A stretch of DNA of 64,000 bases from assembly GCA_002786065.1 (NCBI GenBank), contig NHNY01000022.1:186001-250000 (forward strand), in the 5' to 3' direction. A program made the translations under genes and the position numbers. This DNA is from Microcyclospora pomicola. Lineage: Eukaryota > Ascomycota > Dothideomycetes > Capnodiales. The notes under the pieces were generated by a model, which did not search any database, was not told where the DNA came from, and saw only the letters and a program-made list of their open reading frames with translations. Shown here in pieces: positions 57,433 to 64,000 of this stretch (position 1 is its first letter; every line of letters begins with the position of its first letter).

Positions 57433-58258
57433 GATGGTTATGTAGGTATATCCTTGGTAGCTTATGCGAAACTCCGTATTTTCTCAGTTATCTGCAATAG
57501 CCTAACTATGCTTTTGCACCTCTGCCCCGACACCTTCATATGTTGGTAAATAAGGCTCCGAGCTTGTCTGGACGACATGGAAGGCCATGATGTTTGACAC
57601 GATGTTGACACGAGAAGTTCGATCCACTCCCTTTCTCGACACGCGCATTATGGTAGATATGAGGTGGGTTCGCAATTGTCACTGACGGCGCAATGCGCAT
57701 AGATATACTGATGTGGTGCTATTGGAGGGAGTGCGGGCAGTCATGCTCGTTCGGTGTGGGCGATGAGTGAACGAATGTGCAATATGAATTGACCATGGGC
57801 GATGGATGGAGCTTCGAACGTGTTGGTTACGCCAAGATGGTGATGGAGGCACCATCTGCAATCCTACCATCACTCCAACCTGCCTCAAAGAGCTGTGCAG
57901 TACCAGCGAGTGCACCTTGGAAAACGAGTCGCGTGAAACCGAGAGATGTACTGGACACAGTGCTGCGGGTGAATACTTTTGCTTCCTCTGCTGGTCGAAG
58001 ATGAATATACGTCAATGCCACATTACCAGGTGTTACTAGCTCCCAGCGTGCCGTACGCGTCCTGGAATGCAACTACTGCTTGGGATCCAGTGACTGGATA
58101 TTGGTACTCCAAATGTCCAGAAAACGTTGGCACTTGCAGTAAGCAATGGATCGAACAGCAACACGACCACTACGTAGCTGGGCGCTGCACAGATAGAAAA
58201 GCGTGAGAGAAACATTGTACATGCTCAACAATGGTCTAAGCGTGGCATAACCGGACAT
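57433..58258. other. intergenic region
   Basis: 826 bp. Plus-strand frames around 57.8-58.2 kb are cysteine-rich in one reading (57806-58039) but have no signal peptide, so I do not call a gene. Confidence 0.4.
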
Positions 58259-58849
58259 CTATCGAGTTTTGGAATGTACGCATAATGCAATACCACCGAG
58301 TACAAAGGACATCCCGATCCAAGTATCTGCAAGACCATCAGTGTTGGTCTCTCGACGCAATTTCATGCGGACCTTACTTTTTGAAATGACCTTGCCTTCT
58401 GCCCACCACTCACCGAGCACCGTGAACAAGAAAGCCAATGAATTTGTGATTGGTACCGTCAGACTCAGCTCTGTGTACAATCTTAAATTAGCAACGGATA
58501 CAATATGTATGCAGCTCGTAAATAGTCATGACGGAGACTTACCAGCCTGCCCAATCAGCAAGAAGAACCATACACTTCCTGTGATGTTCAATAGAAGTGG
58601 CACCGCATAAGCAGGATTCTTCAACAGATCCAAAACAGCGTAAAGGACTGCCCAAATCTTCGTTGATAGCCAAGAGTTCTTGCTGTCCGAAAGGTATGGA
58701 CGTGGCGTTGCCGGCTTCTTATCACGAATCTTGGCTGCTCGCGCCATGAAGGGTGTTGTCAGACCCCATGCAGCACCTACAAGCAGGAAACCTATCACCC
58801 ATCGCCAGATCGGAGGGGAGGGCTCTGTGGAAGGTGTTTCGGGATCCAT
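58259..58849 (-). CDS. TMEM234-like membrane protein (DMT superfamily)
   Basis: Three exons on the minus strand: 58849-58543, 58470-58378 and 58326-58259, 155 residues. The splice sites are GTAAGT..CAG and GTAAGG..CAG. The protein has four hydrophobic segments: WVIGFLLVGAAWGLTTPFMA, AVPLLLNITGSVWFFLLIG, VPITNSLAFLFTVLGEWWAEG and WIGMSFVLGGIALCVH. The WGxTxPF start, the LNxxGSxxFFxLL segment and PxxNSLxFxxTxxxEWW are the TMEM234/UPF0546 signature, a half-size EamA-type transporter relative that probably acts as a dimer in an internal membrane. The substrate is unknown. The frame is open upstream of the chosen ATG, but the conserved part begins after MDPETPSTEPSPP. Confidence 0.88.
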
Positions 58850-59036
58850 GTTGGATAGGACGCGTGGGAGGCAATGGTCGCGAGTACCTAAATGTATGGA
58901 CAGAAGGGGTCGTACCCATTGGCGCCAAGATGGTTGGATTGTAAGGCTGCAAGGCCGAACTTCAACCCCACAGCGGGCACAGATGCTCAACTTTCACTTC
59001 CGCTACAATGCAGCCTATTCTTCTGTAATCGCCATC
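58850..59036. promoter_or_regulatory. 187-bp shared divergent promoter
   Basis: Only 187 bp separate the start codons of the TMEM234-like and PhyH-like genes (133 bp if the upstream ATG at 58983 is used for the latter). No TATA box is apparent. The two genes must share control elements. Confidence 0.55.
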
Positions 59037-59978
59037 ATGGCCCCATCTCGGGTTGATGATGTGAACTTTGCGAACAAGTCCGATACTAGTCTCGGTCTGA
59101 CCACAGACCAGCTGTCGTCATGGCACGAAGATGGCTATCTGATCCTTCCCAATGCACTTTCTACCGATGAAGTCCAAGAGCTTCTCACGGAGGCACAGAA
59201 CCTGCTCTCCGAGTTCTCCCTCACTGACCATCCTATGACCCGCTTCTCTACCGGCGAATCGAGCGATCATGTCGGCGATGACTACTTCCTGACGTCCGGC
59301 GACAAGATCCGCTTTTTCTTCGAGGAGGATGCGTTCGATAAGGAGGGAAAGTTGACCAAACCCAAGAACATGGCTATCAATAAGATCGGACACTACCTGC
59401 ATCATCTTTCGGGGCCATTCAACAAGGTCTCCATCAATGAGAAGAATGCAAGAATAGCACGGGACCTAGGCTTCAATGATCCGAGAGTGTTACAGAGTAT
59501 GACCATATGCAAGAACCCTGAGATTGGAGGGCGAGTGCCGCCTCACCAGGACTCTGTGTTTCTATACACCAATCCTCCTTCAGCGGTTGGATTCTGGTAT
59601 GCTCTGGAAGACTGCACCATTGAGAATGGCTGTCTCAGTTTTGCCGCTGGTAGCCAAAGACGAGCACCTATCAAAGATCGTTTTGTTCGATCTCCTGATG
59701 GCAAGGGTACTTCATTCGCGTCAAACCATGGCCATCAATGGCCTCAAGGCCTGGACGTCGATATAAACGTGATTGATTCAGAGGAGTATACACTTGGAGA
59801 GGTTAAAGCTGGGACGCTAGTCCTAATACACGGAAACATTCTGCACAAAAGTGAGAAGAACCTCAGCCAGAAAAGGAGAATGATTTACACCTTCCATGTG
59901 ATTGAAGGCAATCATGAGTATGATGAAAGAAACTGGTTGCAACCACCTGAACACGGCTTCACGAAGCTCAGCTTGTAG
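59037..59978 (+). CDS. phytanoyl-CoA dioxygenase (PhyH/PHYHD1-like)
   Basis: Fe(II)/2-oxoglutarate-dependent dioxygenase, single exon, 313 residues from the ATG at 59037. An in-frame ATG at 58983 would add 18 residues. The N-terminus WHEDGYLILPNALSTDEVQ is the family opening. Iron ligands: His170 and Asp172 in PPHQDSVFLYT, and His270 in LIHGNILHKSEKN. Arg280/281 in NLSQKRRMIYTFH should bind 2-oxoglutarate. Also present are GFWYALEDCTIENGCLSFAAGSQ and the closing GNHEYDERNWLQPP. It matches the cytosolic PHYHD1 branch rather than peroxisomal PhyH: there is no PTS2 and the C-terminus LSL is not a PTS1. The natural substrate is unknown. Confidence 0.92.
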   Translation: MAPSRVDDVNFANKSDTSLGLTTDQLSSWHEDGYLILPNALSTDEVQELLTEAQNLLSEFSLTDHPMTRFSTGESSDHVGDDYFLTSGDKIRFFFEEDAFDKEGKLTKPKNMAINKIGHYLHHLSGPFNKVSINEKNARIARDLGFNDPRVLQSMTICKNPEIGGRVPPHQDSVFLYTNPPSAVGFWYALEDCTIENGCLSFAAGSQRRAPIKDRFVRSPDGKGTSFASNHGHQWPQGLDVDINVIDSEEYTLGEVKAGTLVLIHGNILHKSEKNLSQKRRMIYTFHVIEGNHEYDERNWLQPPEHGFTKLSL

Positions 59979-62224
59979 GGTGCAATATTACGATACCCCT
60001 CTAGTGGTTGTCCCAGCGTGTCTTTTCTGAAGGACTTGCTGGCACAATGTGACATTCTATGCACCTTTCGTACGCAACGTCGGACTTCGGTCCGCTTGAG
60101 GTGTTGATACTCAATCCCGGTTGACATCGTGCGTGTATACCGGATGTACCAATCGACGATTCTCGGTGAGCCTCGGAGAACTTGTATTCGTATGGGCCTT
60201 TCCAACATGAAACTTTTGCTCGTCGCTGTCAGACGTCCGCATCGAGTGATTCTTTCAACGACATAGCGCTCTGCTCAAAGAGGCGCGAATACGCTGTTTT
60301 CGCTAGACAGAGCTGGGTTCGGGTGAAGCATGCCAGCAATGCTGACCTATTCTCATAATGCTGTATCACTGTGATCACCGGACTCACTGCAGTCCCATGA
60401 AAGGCGTTGAACATCTTGAAATCCTCAACACGATGCCTTTGACTGGGTATCTTTCTCCGGCGTGTGGGATCAGCACTGGGAATTTCCAGTCACGTAGGCG
60501 ACCATACCACACCGAACCGGATCGCTCGAACTAAATCCGCCCCAGCTATGACCCTCGGATCTTCCTCCGGAACCAGCCTTGCGAATCAGAACCAGCCGCG
60601 TAGGCGCCAAAACTAAGAGTGTCCCACCCGAGCTACGAGCTTTTTCTCCGAGCAGTTTGCGAGGCTTTGCAGATGTAGCCTATAAATGAAATGTTTGGTA
60701 AAGCATTTCGAACCATATATTTGCGAACAATCGAACGCCGAATGTGTCCATTCGATGTGACGATGCCGGAGACCGTTCGGAACTGTCAACGAAGCTTGCA
60801 TCACGGCTCGCAGCCCTTCGGTCCGGCTTGTCATTTTCTCGTCGTCGACACCTAGCCTATAACAGCTTCGCGCATATGCGAGCATAGTTCAGCCTCGCGC
60901 AGTAATGATGCAAGGAGGCCGTTAATGCGTGGCGATGGACGCGGAGTGCTTTCTGGAAGTCGACATAGATCCGACCAATTCCGATAACGATTGGAAAGAA
61001 TCATCGAGACCATCAACGATTTGTGAGGGCACAACTGTATACCCCATTGTAGCCATTCGGATCTCGCCGACGACTTTCTCAAGAATCGAAGCAATGTCGA
61101 AATATGTCGATAGTCACTTACTTCGCAAGCGACCCCAGGTCTCACGGCGATGTCATGATCGTACTGTTGACCGAAGTGCAGAGCTGCCGAAGATGAGCTT
61201 TATCGTTTCGAAGTCGCACCACACATTCGGTGATCCTGAACATCTCATCCAAGACGCGCGATGCGGCTATAGATGCAGTGAGAAGAGGTGACTCGGGATA
61301 CCAACAACTTTGTAACCACGTCACGCCTGTTATAGTGTACGGACACAGGGTATCGTGACTCTCACACAGCTGTGCCACGACCGGTAGAAGGCTCGGCACG
61401 GTTGTCTCCAGGCTCGCGTACATGTATCATTGCTTCATTGTTCGACCTTGCACCACTGCCTGCAACACCTTGTTGTCCTCTCTTCGGACCACCGGTACTT
61501 AGCTGCCACAGAGAAGCAGATGGGTTCCCGACCATAATTTCGACTGCGCACGCAGCGATACGAGCGTCTTTCACTTCATTACTGTTGAACAGCTCGGCGA
61601 TCGAAGTCTAGGTGCACGCAGGGTTCAGGGTCCGCGCGCCAATAGAGCCATGGCGTGCATGAGTGGACCGCTTAGCAGATCTGCTTCACCACAACGACAT
61701 ACCCGGGGGGTAAAAGCAATACCCTTTTGGGTCCCCAGTCCTCAGGCGTCATCAAACCTTGCAAAGATGGCCCTGTGTCCACGAGTCACAGGCTCATGAC
61801 ATCCCGAACCCCAGAAACTCCTGTCCCGATGTCAGGGTCTGCTAAACTTCACTGGTGGCTGATGCCAGTCCAAGCACAGCAGCCTCGAATCATTTGTGGC
61901 GATCTTAGCTCAAGTCCAGAGCACTAAAGAATCTGATGCTCGATGTAAATCTCGTGATGCTTGTGGGGGTTCCTTTTGGCTCGTACCCTACCGACCAGTA
62001 CCGTGCTCCAACCCTGGACCCAGTATTGTGAACGCCCAACCCACTACCGGACCCATCCGATCTGGAAACTTTTCATGACTTCGTCGTGCTGCCTGTTGCT
62101 GTCAATACACGCGTGTGGTACTGCTTGATCGTTGGCATTCAGTCAGGTAATCCTGGCTAGGCATTGGTCTCGGAGAAGCTCATCAATGCTTCCACGAAGC
62201 TGTGTCTAGCTACTGTCAAGCTTG
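59979..62224. other. 2.2-kb region without a supportable gene
   Basis: Frames of 60-120 codons occur on both strands (for example near 60.9-61.6 kb) but overlap each other and show no recognisable motif. They may include remains of an old gene. I see no repeat or RNA gene. Confidence 0.4.
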
Positions 62225-62989
62225 ATGTCCCGGATGCTCGCCGCACGCACGCCCTCTACCGGTGGCTCGGAAACGCCCAATTCGAATCCCGACTTAAAGC
62301 GACCCGGCCGACCAAAACGTACATTGATCGAAAGCGCCTGCCAACAGTGTAGACGCCGGAAGTCTCGGGTCAGTTCAGTCATTGCGTCTCCACTGCTTGT
62401 CATGAAGTTTTGCTGATACGGTTGTAGTGCGATGGCATCAGGTATTTCATGGCCTTGACGTCCCATTTCGTGCCTGTGACTGACTCACCCGCTCAGACCA
62501 TCTTGCACGCGGTGTCAAGCTCTTCGAACCGAATGCGTGTACGAAGCAGAGGAAGGCGAGAGTCGATGGTCGGTTCTACGCCGTCGAAATCAAATGCTAG
62601 AGAACGAGCGTGCCGACGTCCGAGAGTTCTTTGACCTCCTGCAAACACGTCCAGACTTCGAAGCCCAAGCCATGTTCAACCGGATCCGAGTTGGAGGGTA
62701 CGAGGAGATTTTCAGCGTGCTGCAACAGTTCCGACATGGTGGTCAGGGGCCGTGCCCACTGCCGACATATCCTGCAATGCTACAGCGTCCATCTTCTGCT
62801 GCCGGCGACACTCGGCTCCCTCCAATCCAGACCATGTTCGCCGTAGCAAGCAATTCAGGATCTGCTCCGAGTGGTGGTCCCACCTTGAACCAAAACAATG
62901 CCACCATGTCAGGAGAGTCGCGGACCCCAACAACTTCGACATATGTGCCGGTTCGTCCCCGTAACTTACCTGGCTCCGAGCAAGACTAA
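62225..62989 (+). CDS. Zn2Cys6 transcription factor, short, zinc cluster split by a microexon
   Basis: Exons 62225-62368, 62428-62441 (14 nt) and 62497-62989, 216 residues. Splicing yields the full binuclear cluster: ACQQCRRRKSR, then CDGIR, then PSCTRCQALRTECVYE, with six cysteines in C-x2-C-x6-C-x5-C-x2-C-x6-C spacing, as in GAL4-type DNA-binding domains. A basic PGRPKRTLIES stretch lies just before it, and a short coiled coil (SVLRRRNQMLENERADVREF) follows, likely for dimerisation. The last 100 residues are Ser/Pro/Thr-rich. The frame ends at 62987-62989 with no fungal middle homology domain. It is either a short factor, a gene with further exons downstream that I could not define, or a truncated copy. 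Confidence 0.78.
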
Positions 62990-64000
62990 TTGCGAACTGC
63001 ACATTTCGTTGTAAGGGCGTGGCATGGCCAGCTTCAATCACGAACCTTCAGTATCCCATTTTGCTCAAGATACCTGCAATGCGCTATCGATACGGCAGCA
63101 ATATCGCAGATTCGCTTCGCCGTTGTGGAGACTCACATGAGCTTCACGCTACCTGGACTTGGATCGGGCAGTTGATGTGAGGGTACACCAGTCACCGCCT
63201 GACTATTGTACGAGACTCGCACATGAATCATGCTGCGCAATGCGTCTTTGATGCTCACACCGTCGACTATGATGCCTTGATGGGCAGATCAAAGAAGTTG
63301 TGATTATCCAACACCGTCGAATGAACAGTCTCCCAAAAGACAATTCACATGCTCCGATATGTTGGAGTCCTGGCCTCGCCTAGTAGAGCATACACTCTCG
63401 AAATCTTCTGATCTACGCACTACCGTGAACTTGTATCACAAGAGATGACCCAGCTAGGATGCCAGGATATGGTCCATCGTGGCTCAGCCCCAGGCTCGTT
63501 CGCCAGGAAAGGGTATCAATTCAGCAGAACTCGCAGCAGAAATGGCGATACACAATCTTGTGCCACCTCGTCAGCTTAGCAACTTTGTTTGAGCACTTCA
63601 TACTTCCCCAAAGACTTACGCAAATGCTACAAACTTCCGATTCTATGAAGCTGCCATTCTGGCATGCGGTGCCAAATCACTAGATATGCTTCCTTCTTGC
63701 ATCCCAGACCCAGAATTCAGCAAAAGCGCAACTCTCATACATCGGTCATCCGCCGTCTGCTTCACGGAAGAAGTTTGCGTCTCACGAAGTCAGCCGGCTA
63801 CAACTCGCCAAGACGGCTCCCTCCTCCTACCTCGGGATGCCAACACGCGTGCCCGCATACCAAAGAGCGGAGTCCCCCGTCGACCGGAATGGAAAATAGT
63901 ATACAAAGTCAGAAACTGGAAAATCCAAGAGGCGAAAACCCTGTATACACAATACAACGTTCATCTATAAACGTCACTTGCCCATGGAGCGCAAGGCACC
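62990..64000. other. window end, no resolved gene
   Basis: Short frames only. Some segments, for example SWPRLVEHTLSKSSDLR near 63.38 kb, read like protein and could be decayed or unspliced continuation of the zinc-cluster gene, but frames shift and stops interrupt. Nothing could be called. Confidence 0.35.

Noticed and set aside
57806-58039. Cysteine-rich small frame (TPTCLKELCSTSECTLE) as a possible secreted effector
   Set aside because: There is no signal peptide, overlapping frames are equally long, and there is no promoter or splice evidence.
60852-61574. Overlapping frames on both strands as a possible gene remnant
   Set aside because: None gives a recognisable motif and they overlap each other in opposite directions. 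I cannot decide which, if any, was ever coding.
1-64000. tRNA, rRNA or CRISPR elements
   Set aside because: I saw no cloverleaf with a GTTCGANNC arm, no rRNA-like conserved stretch and no spaced direct repeats. A covariance-model scan was not possible.

Overview
This window looks like nuclear DNA of a filamentous ascomycete, most likely a Dothideomycete (the class is inference). The evidence is short 50-65 nt GT..AG introns, ascomycete-type ILV5, OSH3, eIF3i and C1-THF synthase genes, Zn2Cys6 and BTB proteins, and a giant DUF6606/DUF3638-type gene. There are no operons. Genes sit on both strands with ordinary spacers. I found no tRNA, rRNA, CRISPR array or intact transposon by eye.

Layout. 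0.4-8.2 kb: a SIMPL-domain protein, an SDE3/MOV10-like RNA helicase, mitochondrial ketol-acid reductoisomerase (4 exons) and a conserved unknown protein. 9.7-14.3 kb: a large disordered protein whose N-terminal third carries two histone-fold-like segments. 15.3-24 kb: trifunctional C1-tetrahydrofolate synthase with two plausible starts (mitochondrial and cytosolic), eIF3i, a peroxisomal dienoyl-CoA isomerase ending in SKL, and an MFS exporter. 24.6-30 kb: a two-domain F-box-like protein with a frame break, and a six-exon secreted serine carboxypeptidase. 29.9-33.3 kb is gene-poor. 33.3-44.7 kb: a secreted DUF3455 protein, an alpha/beta hydrolase, a small acidic protein, a one-cysteine peroxiredoxin, an OSH3-type oxysterol-binding protein and a GST-like protein.

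45.36-54.73 kb, minus strand, is the most striking part. It is a 9,375-nt gene of the giant fungal DUF6606/DUF3645/DUF3638 family (about 3,100 residues). Start and stop are in the same frame and family motifs appear in that frame throughout, so there is no net indel. The ends are open, but the core (about 46.4-51.5 kb) is full of in-frame stops. By hand count CAG/CTG is largely replaced by TAG/CTA in the core and not in the flanks. This is what repeat-induced point mutation (RIP) limited to a duplicated segment would leave, with an apparent CAG preference.

56.7-64 kb: a frameshifted BTB gene, a TMEM234-like membrane protein and a phytanoyl-CoA dioxygenase-like enzyme sharing a 187-bp divergent promoter, and a short Zn2Cys6 protein whose zinc cluster is split by a 14-nt microexon.

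The genes mostly serve separate housekeeping roles (branched-chain amino acids, one-carbon metabolism, translation, lipid transfer, peroxisomal beta-oxidation). Exon coordinates were worked out by hand from splice sites and family conservation, not from transcripts.
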